Below are positions 49,342 to 59,395 of a stretch of 64,000 bases of DNA, in pieces. The stretch covers positions 434,001 to 498,000 of the forward strand of contig NZ_JBPODT010000004.1 of NCBI RefSeq assembly GCF_051390635.1, written 5' to 3'. The DNA is from Microbaculum sp051390635 (GTDB lineage: Bacteria; Pseudomonadota; Alphaproteobacteria; Rhizobiales; Tepidamorphaceae). Each line of letters begins with the position of its first letter. Positions within the stretch are counted from its first letter, which is position 1. A program made the translations under genes and the position numbers. A model generated the notes under the pieces. That model did no database searches and was not told where the DNA came from. It saw nothing but the letters and a program-made list of their open reading frames with translations.

Positions 49342-49992
49342 TCACGGTGCCCATCTGAGGAAATTGCCGATCAGGGCCAGGCCGAGCTTCTGGCTTTTCT
49401 CGGGGTGGAACTGGGTGCCGGCGCGGTTTTTGCTGGCGACAAGCGCCGTGACCGGGCCGCCGTAATCGGCCTCGGCGACGATGGCGTCCCGGTCCTTCGC
49501 GGCCAGGTGATAGGAGTGGACGAAATAGGCGTGGAGGCCGTCGTCCCCCGTCGCGATCCCCTCCAGCAGCGGATGGTCGGACAGGACGCGCAGCGTGTTC
49601 CAACCCATATGCGGGATCTTGAGGCCCGGATCGGCGGGCTTGAGCCGCACCACGTCGCCGGAAATCCAGCCGAAGCCTTCCGCGACCTCGTGTTCGCGGC
49701 CGAAATCGGCCATCAGCTGCATGCCGACGCAGATGCCGAGGAACGGCCGGCCCCTGTCCTCGACGGCCTCGACGAGCGCCTCGCGCAAGCCCGGGACCGC
49801 CTCGAGCCCGCGCTTGCAATCGGCAAAGGCGCCGACGCCGGGCAGGACGATGCGGTCGCAGACGCGCACCAGGTCCGGATCGTTGGTGACGCGGATCTCG
49901 GCGGCAAGGCCGGTTTCGCGGGCGGCGCGCGCGAAGGCCTTTTCGGCCGAGCGCAGGTTGCCGGAGCCGTAATCTAGGATGGCGACGCGCAT
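49342..49992 (-). CDS. hisH: imidazole glycerol phosphate synthase, glutaminase subunit
   Basis: Class I glutamine amidotransferase that feeds ammonia to HisF. 216 residues. Nucleophile Cys in FLGICVGMQLM, His and Glu in GTQFHPEKSQ, N-terminal LDYGSGNLRS. It is 21 bp downstream of the DUF2628 gene, within the histidine run. Confidence 0.97.
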   Translation of the reverse strand: MRVAILDYGSGNLRSAEKAFARAARETGLAAEIRVTNDPDLVRVCDRIVLPGVGAFADCKRGLEAVPGLREALVEAVEDRGRPFLGICVGMQLMADFGREHEVAEGFGWISGDVVRLKPADPGLKIPHMGWNTLRVLSDHPLLEGIATGDDGLHAYFVHSYHLAAKDRDAIVAEADYGGPVTALVASKNRAGTQFHPEKSQKLGLALIGNFLRWAP

Positions 49993-50013
49993 GGGATCAG
50001 GTCGGACTACGCT

Positions 50014-50502
50014 TTACTCGGGTTGCGGAAACAGGCCGATGACCGGCCGGTCGGTCGTGGATGCCGCCGGACGCGGGACCGGCGGCAGATGGGGCGCGGC
50101 GGAGCGGGACGGCGCGCGCGCGACCTTCAGCGCCAGGTAGCGGCGGAAGAAGGACTGCTCGGCCTCCTCGCGATCGCGGCCGGCGGCAATGCCGAGCATG
50201 CGCCAGCCCTTGCGGCCGAGGCTCCAGCGCCTGAGCACGTTCGCTTCCAGGGCGAACCAGAACGAGAACAGAAGGCTCGCCACCCCGACGATGAACGCCA
50301 CCTCCTCGACCAGCTCGCCGAGGACCGCGAGGCCGGTGCTGATCGCCAGCCAGCCGAGCAGAACCCACCACATCCGGTGCCAGAGCAGCCAGAACATCGG
50401 CACGAACAGCGCCGGCCAGCAGAATCCCTCCTTGACGAAGAGGATCCTGTCGGCGCTGTCGCCGTCGCCTTCCGGCGGTTCGTGGACGGTGTAGACCTTC
50501 AT
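50014..50502 (-). CDS. DUF2628 membrane protein within the his operon
   Basis: 162 residues: N-terminal KVYTVHEPPEGDGDSADRILFVKEGFCWPALF, then two or three hydrophobic helices (about 28-100), then a Pro/Ala-rich cytoplasmic tail. This fits DUF2628. AAGGG lies 6 nt before the ATG. A DUF2628 gene between hisB and hisH recurs in Hyphomicrobiales, yet no histidine-pathway role is known; conservation of place may reflect an origin-proximal operon rather than function. Confidence 0.82.
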   Translation of the reverse strand: MKVYTVHEPPEGDGDSADRILFVKEGFCWPALFVPMFWLLWHRMWWVLLGWLAISTGLAVLGELVEEVAFIVGVASLLFSFWFALEANVLRRWSLGRKGWRMLGIAAGRDREEAEQSFFRRYLALKVARAPSRSAAPHLPPVPRPAASTTDRPVIGLFPQPE

Positions 50503-50537
50503 GGTACACCCTTGGGGATCAGACGGGCTTGGTGCCG

Positions 50538-51134
50538 CTACAGGCTGCCCTTGGTGGACGGCACCCGGGCGCCCTCGCGCGGATCGATGGCGATCGCCGC
50601 ACGCAGCGCGCGGGCGAGCCCCTTGAAGCAGCTCTCGGCGATATGATGGCTGTTGTCGCCGTAGAAGCACTCCACGTGCAGCGTGATGCCGGCGTTCATG
50701 GTGAAGGCCTGGAACCACTCGCGGAACAGCTCGGTATCCATGTCGCCGACCTTCGGCGCGGGAAACGCGACGCGCCACACAAGGAACGGCCGGCCCGACA
50801 CGTCGACCGATACGCGGCTCAGGCACTCGTCCATCGGCAGATGGGCGGTGGCGTAGCGGGTAATGCCACGGCGCTCGCCGAGCGCCTGGCGCACCGCCTG
50901 GCCGAGCACGATGCCGACATCCTCGGTGGTGTGGTGCATGTCGACATGCAGGTCGCCCTTGGCTGCGACCGTCATGTCGATCAGGCCGTGGCGCGCGAGC
51001 AGCTCGAGCATATGGTCGAGGAAGCCGATGCCGGTCGCAATGTCCGACTTGCCCTCGCCGTCCAGGTTGACCGAGACCGTTACATCGGTCTCGGCGGTCT
51101 TGCGCGCGATTTCCGCGCTACGCGCCTCGCTCAT
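50538..51134 (-). CDS. hisB: imidazoleglycerol-phosphate dehydratase
   Basis: Manganese enzyme of histidine synthesis. 198 residues, monofunctional (no phosphatase domain). Metal motifs: FLDHMLELLARHG, DMHHTTEDVGIVLG, and HHIAESCFKGLARALR. GGAAG is 8 nt before the ATG. It heads the minus-strand his run and is divergent from hslV over 160 bp. Confidence 0.97.
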   Translation of the reverse strand: MSEARSAEIARKTAETDVTVSVNLDGEGKSDIATGIGFLDHMLELLARHGLIDMTVAAKGDLHVDMHHTTEDVGIVLGQAVRQALGERRGITRYATAHLPMDECLSRVSVDVSGRPFLVWRVAFPAPKVGDMDTELFREWFQAFTMNAGITLHVECFYGDNSHHIAESCFKGLARALRAAIAIDPREGARVPSTKGSL

Positions 51135-51216
51135 CAGCTCGACTTCCGATAAGGATTTGACAGAAGGGGCCTTTTATCAGGCGATCGGCGCAGATGAAAG
51201 CGCCGGAAGCAAAACG

Positions 51217-51244
51217 TTGAATCGGACCCGTAACGGCATACATG
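51217..51244 (+). promoter_or_regulatory. candidate promoter of the hslV operon
   Basis: TTGAAT (51217-51222) and TACATG (51239-51244) with a 16-bp spacer; read as GTTGAA...CATACAT it also loosely resembles a sigma-32 site, which would suit hslVU. Leader of about 43 nt. Confidence 0.3.
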
Positions 51245-51294
51245 AGGCCCCGGGTGCCCGGCCGATCGATTCGGCTGCGATATAGGACAAGTGC

Positions 51295-51852
51295 ATGAGC
51301 TCCAATTCCGACAACCAGTGGCACGCGACGACGATCCTGACCGTGCGCAAGGGCGGAAAAGTGGTCGTCGCCGGCGACGGCCAGGTGTCGATCGGCGACA
51401 CGGTGATGAAGCACACCGCCCGCAAGGTGCGCCCGCTCGGCGACGGCTCGGTGATCAGCGGCTTCGCCGGCGCCACCGCCGACGCGTTCACCCTGTTCGA
51501 ACGGCTGGAGAAGAAGCTCGAGCAGTATCCGAACCAGCTGATGCGTGCCTCGGTGGAGCTGGCCAAGGACTGGCGCACGGACCGTTATCTCAGGCATCTG
51601 CAGGCGATGATGATCGTCGCCGACTCGAGCGTCAGCCTGGTCGTCACCGGCAACGGCGACGTGCTGGAGCCGGAAAACGGCCTCGCCGCCATCGGCTCGG
51701 GCGGCAACTACGCGCTCGCGGCCGCCCGCGCGCTCGCCGACACCGACATGAGCGCGGAAGAGATCGCCCGCAAGGCGATGGCGATTGCCGCCGATATCTG
51801 CGTCTACACCAACGACAAGGTCGTCGTGGAAACGCTCGATGCCACTGCGTGA
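51295..51852 (+). CDS. hslV: ATP-dependent protease peptidase subunit HslV (ClpQ)
   Basis: Proteasome-like peptidase that works in the HslU ATPase ring. 185 residues. The catalytic Thr is exposed after removal of an 11-residue propeptide (cut before TTILTVRKGG), longer than the single Met removed in E. coli. GDGQVSIGDTVMKHTARKVR and IGSGGNYALAAARAL are family blocks. AGGA lies 7 nt before the ATG. The 3' end overlaps the next gene by 14 nt. Confidence 0.96.
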   Translation: MSSNSDNQWHATTILTVRKGGKVVVAGDGQVSIGDTVMKHTARKVRPLGDGSVISGFAGATADAFTLFERLEKKLEQYPNQLMRASVELAKDWRTDRYLRHLQAMMIVADSSVSLVVTGNGDVLEPENGLAAIGSGGNYALAAARALADTDMSAEEIARKAMAIAADICVYTNDKVVVETLDATA

Positions 51853-52887
51853 CGATATCGCGGCCGCCTCGGCCGCAGGCATCGTCGATCCCGACAGTGC
51901 GGAAAGGCTGATCGCATTTCTCGAAGCACGGAAGCGTGGCGAAGCCGACAGGGCGGCCGACCGCGAGGAGGTGCGCTTCGCGCGCGGCTTCCACGACGTG
52001 TTCCTGACGATCGGCATCGTCATGCTGTTCATCGGCCTCGGCACCATGATCGTGCCGGTCGCGGGGCTGCTGCCGACCGCTTTCCTGGCGACCATCCTGT
52101 CGTGGGCTCTGGCCGAGTTCTTCGCGCGCAGGCGACGGCTCGTGCTCCCGTCCATGGCGCTTGCGATCATCTTCGTCGTCCATGCCGGCGTGGTCGGGAT
52201 GGCGATCTTCGGTCTAACCGTGATCAGCGTGGATGTGCTGTTCGAGCGTTCGTTCGCGGTCCTGTTCGGCGCCCTGGTGGCGCTCGTCTCCGGCGGCGCG
52301 TTCTTCCTGCGCTTCCGCCTGCCGTTCACCCTCGCGGTAACCGCGGCGGCGGCCGTCGTCGCCTTCTTCAGCGCCGTGCACCTGGCCGCGCCGGGTGTCT
52401 TCGACACGGACGGGCCGCTGCTTCTCCTGATCGCCGGGCTTGCCGTCTTCGTCACGGCGATGGCCTTCGATCTTTCCGATCCGCAGCGACGCACGCTACG
52501 CAGCGACAATGCGTTCTGGCTGCATCTTCTCGCCGCCCCGCTGATCCTGCGCGGCGTGTTCCATTTCATCCTCGCCGGTGGAGACCTCGACGCCGGCTCC
52601 GCCCTGATCATCGTCGGCACGGTCGTGCTTTTCGGCCTGCTCGCCGTCGTGATCGACCGGCGCGCCCTGCTGGTCGCCGGCCTCGTCTATCTCGGCTATT
52701 CGCTGTCGGAGCTCATCCGCGCGGCCGATCTCGGCGGGTCCAGCTCCGCCGCGCTCACCCTCACGCTGATCGGCGGAATGGTCATCCTGCTCGGCGCGGG
52801 CTGGCAACAGACGCGCTCGGCCCTTATCTCAGTACTGCCGCTACCGGCCAGCCTCGTTTCTCGTCTCCCCGTCATTCCGGAGCGCCC

Positions 52888-52891
<4 letters not shown>
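51839..52891 (+). CDS. polytopic membrane protein (DUF2157-like) between hslV and hslU
   Basis: 350 residues. A short helical N-terminus (LRDDIAAASAAGIVDPDSAERLIAFLEAR, about 3-32) resembles DUF2157 proteins, followed by about ten hydrophobic helices and no obvious catalytic motif. The ATG at 51839 is inside the hslV end (14-nt overlap) and its stop overlaps the hslU ATG as ATGA, so all three genes are translationally coupled. In other Hyphomicrobiales an acetyltransferase gene often occupies this place. Function unknown; a link with HslVU-dependent membrane protein control is only a hypothesis from context. Confidence 0.78.
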
Positions 52892-54198
<1,307 letters not shown>

Positions 54199-54205
54199 CG
54201 CGCTC

Positions 54206-54574
54206 TTAGCCCTTCTCTCCGGTCGCGCGTTTCAGCCGCTGCAGCAGGTCGGCGGCGTCCTCGCGGCTGAGCTTGCCGATGTCGCGCGCGATCCGGTTGG
54301 CGAGTTCGGTCGCCTCCGGGGCGAGGCCCGAGGTGTCGACGGTAATGCGCGGATGCGACAGCCCGGCGAGGCGCGTGAGCTCCTCGGCCTCGTCCCAGAT
54401 CACGTTGAAATAGGCGATGACGCCCTGGACCAGATACCAGGACGGGCGGCCGCGCTTGCCGTGCTCCAGGGCCGAGAGATAGGCCGCGGAGACGCCGAGT
54501 TCGGCGGCCATCTGCGACAGGGTGACGCCGCGCGCCTTGCGCATCGCGCGCAGTCTGGCTCCGAACGGCGTCAT
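54206..54574 (-). CDS. XRE-family helix-turn-helix protein
   Basis: 122 residues. N-terminal HTH (about 3-60: LRAMRKARGVTLSQMAAELGVSAAYLSALEHGKRG) followed by a helical tail conserved among alphaproteobacterial proteins in this place (WDEAEELTRLAGLSHPRITVDTSGL). A DNA-binding regulator of unknown target. Its ATG overlaps the smr stop as ATGA, so it is co-translated with smr. It converges with hslU, 7 bp away. Confidence 0.86.
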   Translation of the reverse strand: MTPFGARLRAMRKARGVTLSQMAAELGVSAAYLSALEHGKRGRPSWYLVQGVIAYFNVIWDEAEELTRLAGLSHPRITVDTSGLAPEATELANRIARDIGKLSREDAADLLQRLKRATGEKG

Positions 54575-55176
54575 CGCTCGCCCGCGCCCGGCTTGTCGAC
54601 GCGGCGCAGCTGCACATAGAGCGCACCGTCGCCGCCCTTGCGCGCATGCGCCCGTTCGTATCCGACCACCATCGCCCGGAACGGCGGTGTCGCCAGCCAT
54701 TCGGGCACCGAGCGGCGCAGCACGCCGCGCGTGCCCTCCTCCCACCATTCCGCCGCGCCGTCGCTCTTGCCCTTGCCGGTCACCACCAGCACCAGCCGGT
54801 GGCCACGGGCGCGCGCGGTCTGCAGGAAGGACAGGAGACGTGCGTGGGCCTCGCGCTGGTTGAGGCCGTGCAGATCGATCTTGGCGTCGACGGACCGCGA
54901 TCCCCTGGCGATGCGGCGGGTGAGCTTCCGGTCGATCGGCGAGAGCGAAGGAACCGGCGGGGGCGGCGATGGTTTCGCGACGACGGGGGCGCGGGATCGC
55001 GACGGCGGCGAGACTGCCTTCGCCGGTGCGGCGGGTTCGGTCCCGGGCTCGTCGCGCGGGGCGGCGTCGGTCTTGCCGGTCTTAACGCTCTTGTGCAGCG
55101 GCCTGACGGTTTCGGTGACGCTGCGCCACAACGCCCGGTCTTCCGCGTTCAGGTCCCTGGATTTCCGCGACGCCAT
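54571..55176 (-). CDS. Smr-domain protein
   Basis: 201 residues. The first ~90 are basic and Pro/Ala-rich (disordered); the C-terminal Smr domain has IDLHGLNQREAHARLLSFL and VVTGKGKSDG, the LDxH and TGxG motifs of the Smr nuclease fold shared with MutS2 C-termini. In E. coli the similar SmrB cleaves mRNA at collided ribosomes, but no activity can be assigned here. ATG 55176 lies 10 bp after mltA. Confidence 0.87.
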   Translation of the reverse strand: MASRKSRDLNAEDRALWRSVTETVRPLHKSVKTGKTDAAPRDEPGTEPAAPAKAVSPPSRSRAPVVAKPSPPPPVPSLSPIDRKLTRRIARGSRSVDAKIDLHGLNQREAHARLLSFLQTARARGHRLVLVVTGKGKSDGAAEWWEEGTRGVLRRSVPEWLATPPFRAMVVGYERAHARKGGDGALYVQLRRVDKPGAGER

Positions 55177-55186
55177 CGATCCGGCC

Positions 55187-56404
55187 TCACGGCTTCGGCA
55201 CGAGGACGAAGAAACTCCCGTCGGCCTTGATGCCGCCGGCCATCGAGCCCGCTTGCCTGCCCGTGCCCCAGAACAGGTCGGCCCGCGCGGGGCCCTTAAT
55301 CGCCGAGCCGGTGTCCTGGGCGATCATCAGGCGGCGGAACGGCTCGCGGGCGCGGTCCTTGCCGGTCTGCAGCTCGGCGTCGACGAAGATCGGGGTACCA
55401 TAGCGATGATAGGCGGTATCGACGGCGATCGACCGCCCGGCGGTCAGGGGCACGCCCTCGCCGCCGATCGGCCCGAGATCCGGGGCCAGGCCGGCGATCT
55501 CACGGAAGAAGATGTAGGAGCGGTTTTCCTGCAGCAGACCCGGTGTGATCTCCGGGTTGTCGCGGAAGTAGGCGCGCATGGCGTCCATCGAGAAGCCGCC
55601 GTCCGGCACGATGCCCTTGGCCTGCATCGCCTTTCCGACCGACGAATAGGGGTGGCCGTTCTTGCCTGCGAAGCCGACCCGCATCAGCGCGCCGTCGGGC
55701 AGCGCGATGCGGGTCGAGCCCTGGATGTGGATATAGAAGGCCTCGACGGAGTTCTCGACATAGACGAGCGGCTTCACCGCGCCGTCGAGCGCGCCGCCGT
55801 CGATCTCGGCGCGGGTATAGAAGGGCTCGAGACCGCCTTCGGTCTTGCGACCCCAGGTCAGTGTCTCGTCCCAGCCTTCGGGACGATCCTTGTCGGTGAC
55901 CGGCACCAGTCCGTCCGGTAGCGGATAGAGCGGCGTGGCGAAGCGTCCGGTCCTTACGCGCGAGCCGGGAACGACCGGCTCGTAATAGGCGGTGAAGACC
56001 GCCTCGCCGTCCTTCGGCTCGACACGGTAGGGGCGGAAGTTCCTGACGAAGAAGGCGTGAACGGCTTCAGTATCGGGGTCCGACAACGCCTCCGCCTTGA
56101 GGCAGACATCGGCGAGCGGGCTGTCGTCGCGGCCATGGCCGCAGGAGCGCAGGAAGGCCGCGAAAGCTTCCGACGGATCGTCGGCGGCGAAGCCCGGCAG
56201 GTCGTCGAAGCCGACGGCAACGAGGCGGTGACCGGCCTTGACCGCGGGATGGCCGGCGACCATCCGATCACGGCCGGGCAGCGCGAACACGAGCGCCACG
56301 GCGGCCGCGAGCGCGACAGCGCCCGCCGCGATGGCAAGCTCGCGTCGCCAGCGCGGACGCGCGGTGAAGCGGGCGATCAGCTCAGTCGGCAGACTCGGTG
56401 GCAA
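55187..56404 (-). CDS. mltA: membrane-bound lytic transglycosylase A
   Basis: Cleaves the glycan strands of peptidoglycan to 1,6-anhydro products. 405 residues. An N-terminal membrane anchor (about 25-43) is followed by the MltA domain (FTAYYEPVVPGSR, YPLPDG, YIHIQGSTRIALPDG) and the 3D domain with catalytic Asp in MIAQDTGSAIKGPARADLFWG. The start is a TTG at 56404 overlapping the Tim44-like gene by 23 nt, with GGAAG 4 nt before it; the first downstream ATG would delete the anchor. No lipobox is present, so it is held by the N-terminal helix. Confidence 0.92.
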   Translation of the reverse strand: MPPSLPTELIARFTARPRWRRELAIAAGAVALAAAVALVFALPGRDRMVAGHPAVKAGHRLVAVGFDDLPGFAADDPSEAFAAFLRSCGHGRDDSPLADVCLKAEALSDPDTEAVHAFFVRNFRPYRVEPKDGEAVFTAYYEPVVPGSRVRTGRFATPLYPLPDGLVPVTDKDRPEGWDETLTWGRKTEGGLEPFYTRAEIDGGALDGAVKPLVYVENSVEAFYIHIQGSTRIALPDGALMRVGFAGKNGHPYSSVGKAMQAKGIVPDGGFSMDAMRAYFRDNPEITPGLLQENRSYIFFREIAGLAPDLGPIGGEGVPLTAGRSIAVDTAYHRYGTPIFVDAELQTGKDRAREPFRRLMIAQDTGSAIKGPARADLFWGTGRQAGSMAGGIKADGSFFVLVPKP

Positions 56405-57086
56405 CGAGCTTCCAGTTCGGATCGCGCGATCCGACGTCCCGGGCGAAGGTCCAGATGTCCGTCACCTCGGTGACCGCGTTGGGGTCGCCCTGGATCACCG
56501 CGCCGTCCTTGTCGCGGGTGGCGGTGATGAGCTGCGAGACGAACCGCACGGTGACGTGGGCGTTGCGGCCGCGCAACTGCGCCTCGGTGATGTCCGCCTT
56601 GTCGATCGAGACGAAATTCGACGTCGCGGTCTCGCCTCGGCCCTCGCGATCGGCGATGGCGCCGACGAAGCCGTCGTAGACTTCCCGGGACAGCAGGGTC
56701 TTGAGCATCTTGCGATCGCCGTCGGCAAAGGCGGTGACGATCATCTCGTAGGCCATCCTCGCACCCTCGACGAACCCTTTCGGCTCGAAGGTGGGATCGG
56801 TTTGTCTGATCGCGGACAGGCCCTGAGCGAGATCGGAGCCGCGCGGGGCGATATCGCCGAAATCGTCGTTGGCGGCGTTCGCGCGCGACGTGCCCGATTC
56901 GGCACGCGGCGGCAGGTTGACGACCTTGTCGGATGCGGCCGACCCGCTTTCCTTCGGCGCCGAGAAAGGATCGTACGGCTGGCGTTCATTGCCGGTGCGC
57001 CGGCCGAGCACGCTCCGCAGCCGCAGGAAAATCACCACGGCGAGGACCAGGAAGAGGATCGTGTAGATATCGAATATGCCGTTCAT
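56382..57086 (-). CDS. Tim44/TimA family membrane-associated protein
   Basis: 234 residues: one N-terminal membrane helix (GIFDIYTILFLVLAVVIFLRLRSVLG), a charged linker containing RRTGNERQPYDPF, and a C-terminal Tim44-like domain (about 90-234: FVEGARMAYEMIVTAFADGDRKMLKTLLS). Bacterial Tim44 homologues (TimA in Caulobacter) sit at the inner membrane; their role is unclear. ATG 57086. Usually next to mltA, smr and secB in alphaproteobacteria, as here. Divergent from fxsA over 147 bp. Confidence 0.88.
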   Translation of the reverse strand: MNGIFDIYTILFLVLAVVIFLRLRSVLGRRTGNERQPYDPFSAPKESGSAASDKVVNLPPRAESGTSRANAANDDFGDIAPRGSDLAQGLSAIRQTDPTFEPKGFVEGARMAYEMIVTAFADGDRKMLKTLLSREVYDGFVGAIADREGRGETATSNFVSIDKADITEAQLRGRNAHVTVRFVSQLITATRDKDGAVIQGDPNAVTEVTDIWTFARDVGSRDPNWKLVATESAD

Positions 57087-57233
57087 CAGCACCCGTTTAC
57101 CGGGATTTGCCCGGTGCGCCAAGAAAGAAGGCAGGATTGGCCAACGACTACTATGTAAGGATTGATCGGGCGCGGTCCAGTGCATCGCGCCCGGATCGAC
57201 CGCAAAACACCAACGGGGTTAAAACGACAGACG

Positions 57234-57875
57234 ATGGGTTTGGTTCTCTTCGCCCTGTTTCTGGGCATTCCGATCGCCGAAATCGCACTGTTCGTCGTCA
57301 TCGGCGAGCAAATCGGCGTGCTGGCCACCATCGCGATCGTGATCCTGACCGCGATCGCCGGCGCCTGGCTGGTCCGCCGGCAGGGGCTTGAAACGCTCGC
57401 AAAGGCGCGTGCCGACATCGACCGCAACGTCTTGCCGACGGGCGCGATGAGCGAAGGCCTGGCGATCCTCGTCGCCGGCGCGCTGCTGCTGACGCCCGGT
57501 TTCCTGACCGATGCGATCGGCTTCACGTTGCTGATCCCGCCGGCGCGGCGCACGATCGTCTCGGCAATCGCGCGCTGGCTCGCCGGCCGGGTCACCGTCG
57601 TCGAGATGGGCGGCGCCGGACCACGGCGCGGGACTGCCGGCGGACCGGGCGGCCGACACGGACGGCGGGACGACGTCATCGATGTCGAGGCCTACGAGAT
57701 AGAGATCGACACGGATGGGACCGGCGATGCCAAGTCAGGCGATGCCAGGCTGGGCGATGCCAGGCTGGGCGATGCCGAGCCGGGCGATACGGGGTCCGGC
57801 GACACCCGGTCCGGCGGATCATCGGGTGGCGGATCTTCGGGAAGCGGCGGGCGTTCTCCATGGCGCAATCCGTGA
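57234..57875 (+). CDS. fxsA: FxsA-family membrane protein with repetitive C-terminal tail
   Basis: 213 residues. The N-terminal 125 form the FxsA core: LFLGIPIAEIALFVVIGEQIG, then AWLVRRQGLETLAKARADI, AILVAGALLLTPGFLTDAIGFTLLIPPAR. E. coli FxsA lessens exclusion of phage T7 by F. The last ~50 residues are low-complexity Gly/Asp/Ser built from a 15-bp tandem repeat (five-residue units such as GDARL). No clear ribosome site precedes the ATG at 57234; a longer frame opens at 57162. Confidence 0.87.
   Translation: MGLVLFALFLGIPIAEIALFVVIGEQIGVLATIAIVILTAIAGAWLVRRQGLETLAKARADIDRNVLPTGAMSEGLAILVAGALLLTPGFLTDAIGFTLLIPPARRTIVSAIARWLAGRVTVVEMGGAGPRRGTAGGPGGRHGRRDDVIDVEAYEIEIDTDGTGDAKSGDARLGDARLGDAEPGDTGSGDTRSGGSSGGGSSGSGGRSPWRNP
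57723..57812. repeat. 15-bp tandem repeat, six units, in the fxsA 3' end
   Basis: Six consecutive units of the form GGCGATGCCAGGCTG, the second and third identical and the rest diverged, at 57723-57812. Each adds five residues to the FxsA tail without frameshift. Confidence 0.85.
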
Positions 57876-58059
57876 GGGTGCGCGGAGCGGTGTCGGTTCC
57901 GCGCCGCTTGCCCCGCCTCGGGGTGACGTGTTAGCCAGCGGCGCGACACGCTAAAGAGCCCCCCGAGCGAGCCCGCAAGACTGCGAAGACCGGCTCGACG
58001 TCCTTTAGCGCCCCTCGAAACCGATTTACGGATCAACGCAACCTCCGGAGCGACATTCC

Positions 58060-58569
58060 ATGACCAATGAAACCACCAATGGCGGCGGCGCGGCCGGAAG
58101 CGAGGGCGGCGCGGCCGCGACTGGCCAGCAGGCGGGCCCGAGCATCGAAGTGCTCGCCCAGTACATCAAGGACCTGTCTTTCGAGAACCCGCGCGCCCCG
58201 GTCTCCATGACAGAGCAGCGCACCGGCCAGCCGCCGATCAACTTCAACATCCAGGTCAACGCCAATCCGGCCGGCGAAGACCAGATCGAGGTCGAGCTCA
58301 AGCTGGAAGCCCGCGCGGGCGACGAGACGACCGTGATCTTCGCGCTCGAGCTGGTCTATTGCGGCCTGTTCCGGGTCCGCAACATTCCGCAGGAGCATTT
58401 CCAGCCGTTCGTCATGATCGAGTGCCCGCGCCTGCTGTTCCCGTTCGCGCGGCAGATCGTCGCCGACACGATCGGCGCGGGCGGTTTCCCGCCGGTGATG
58501 CTCGGCCTCATCGACTTTGCCTCGCTGTACCAGCAGCGCATGGCGCAGCAGCCGACGGCACAGGCCTGA
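58060..58569 (+). CDS. secB: protein-export chaperone SecB
   Basis: Tetrameric chaperone that keeps preproteins unfolded and hands them to SecA. 169 residues. VLAQYIKDLSFENPRAP and YCGLFRVRNIPQEHFQPFVMIECPRLLFPFARQIVAD are near-identical to other SecB proteins. GGAG lies 9 nt before the ATG. The 184-bp spacer after fxsA holds an inverted repeat CGCTAAAG/CTTTAGCG (57948-57955, 58002-58009). Convergent with dnaQ. Confidence 0.96.
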   Translation: MTNETTNGGGAAGSEGGAAATGQQAGPSIEVLAQYIKDLSFENPRAPVSMTEQRTGQPPINFNIQVNANPAGEDQIEVELKLEARAGDETTVIFALELVYCGLFRVRNIPQEHFQPFVMIECPRLLFPFARQIVADTIGAGGFPPVMLGLIDFASLYQQRMAQQPTAQA

Positions 58570-58578
58570 TATCCCGGC

Positions 58579-58604
58579 CGGCGCCGCGCAGTAACGGGGC
58601 GCCG
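58579..58604. terminator. hairpin between secB and dnaQ
   Basis: CGGCGCC (58579-58585) pairs with GGCGCCG (58598-58604), 12-nt loop; only a weak T run (GTTTCCC) follows on the plus strand. Confidence 0.4.
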
Positions 58605-58618
58605 ACCGTTTCCCGGGG

Positions 58619-59317
58619 CTATTCCTCGGGAAGGGTCCGGTATTTACGCCAAATGGCGTCAGGACCGAGTTTGGCGATAAAGGCGGCGTGAGCCGCCTTT
58701 TCCGTTTCGCTGATCAGCGGGGCGAGCGGAACAGGGCGGGCCGAACGCGTCTCATCGGCGCCGCCGCGCGAGCCGGATGCAGTCTCGACCAGGGAAAGCG
58801 CGGCCTGCCGGCCGCCGATCAGCTCGATATAGACTTCGGCGAGCAGTTCGGCGTCGAGCAGGGCGCCGTGCTTGTCGCGGCGTGAATTGTCGATGCCGTA
58901 GCGACTGCACAGGGCGTCCAGATTGTTCGGACCGCCGGGATGGCGGCGGCGGGCCAGCATCAGCGTGTCGACCGCCTGGGCATAGGGGATCGGCGCGCGC
59001 CCGAGCGTCTCGAGTTCGTGGTTGAGGAAGCCCATGTCGAACGAGGCGTTGTGGATAATGAGCTTCGAATCGGCGACGAACTCGACGAACTGGTCGGCAA
59101 TGTCGGCGAAGACGGGATAGTTGGCCAGGAACTCGATCGACAGCCCGTGCACGGCGAAGGCCTCGGCGGGCATGTCGCGCTCGGGATTTATGTAGAGGTG
59201 CAGGTTCCGGCCCGTCGGGATGTGGTTGAGCAGCTCGACGCCGCCGATCTCCACCACCCGGTCGCCGCCGGCCGGATTCAATCCGGTGGTCTCGGTGTCG
59301 AGCACGATCTCGCGCAT
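58619..59317 (-). CDS. dnaQ: DNA polymerase III epsilon subunit (proofreading exonuclease)
   Basis: 3'-to-5' exonuclease of the replicase. 232 residues. DEDDh residues are visible: Asp and Glu in IVLDTETTGL, Asp in IHNASFDMGFLNHE, His in DKHGALLDAELLAEVY with its following Asp. The C-terminal part carries the linker to the polymerase alpha subunit. ATG 59317; GGGGGAGG lies 12 nt upstream. Last gene of the minus-strand ppsR-maf-aroE-coaE-dnaQ series; 78 bp with two GC-rich palindromes (59347-59369 and 59382-59405) separate it from coaE. Confidence 0.96.
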   Translation of the reverse strand: MREIVLDTETTGLNPAGGDRVVEIGGVELLNHIPTGRNLHLYINPERDMPAEAFAVHGLSIEFLANYPVFADIADQFVEFVADSKLIIHNASFDMGFLNHELETLGRAPIPYAQAVDTLMLARRRHPGGPNNLDALCSRYGIDNSRRDKHGALLDAELLAEVYIELIGGRQAALSLVETASGSRGGADETRSARPVPLAPLISETEKAAHAAFIAKLGPDAIWRKYRTLPEE

Positions 59318-59395
59318 CGGCGCGCCGATCCTCCCCCTTAGGTCCCGGACCATGCCGCCCGGCATGTCCCTGGACTGTTCATGCCGGGTCCGGGC

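Noticed and set aside
51163..51168. TTGACA in the hisB-hslV gap as an hslV promoter
   Set aside because: The nearest -10-like sequence is only about 12 bp away.
57948..58009. CGCTAAAG/CTTTAGCG inverted repeat upstream of secB as a terminator or operator
   Set aside because: The arms are 46 bp apart with no U tract; too weak to call.
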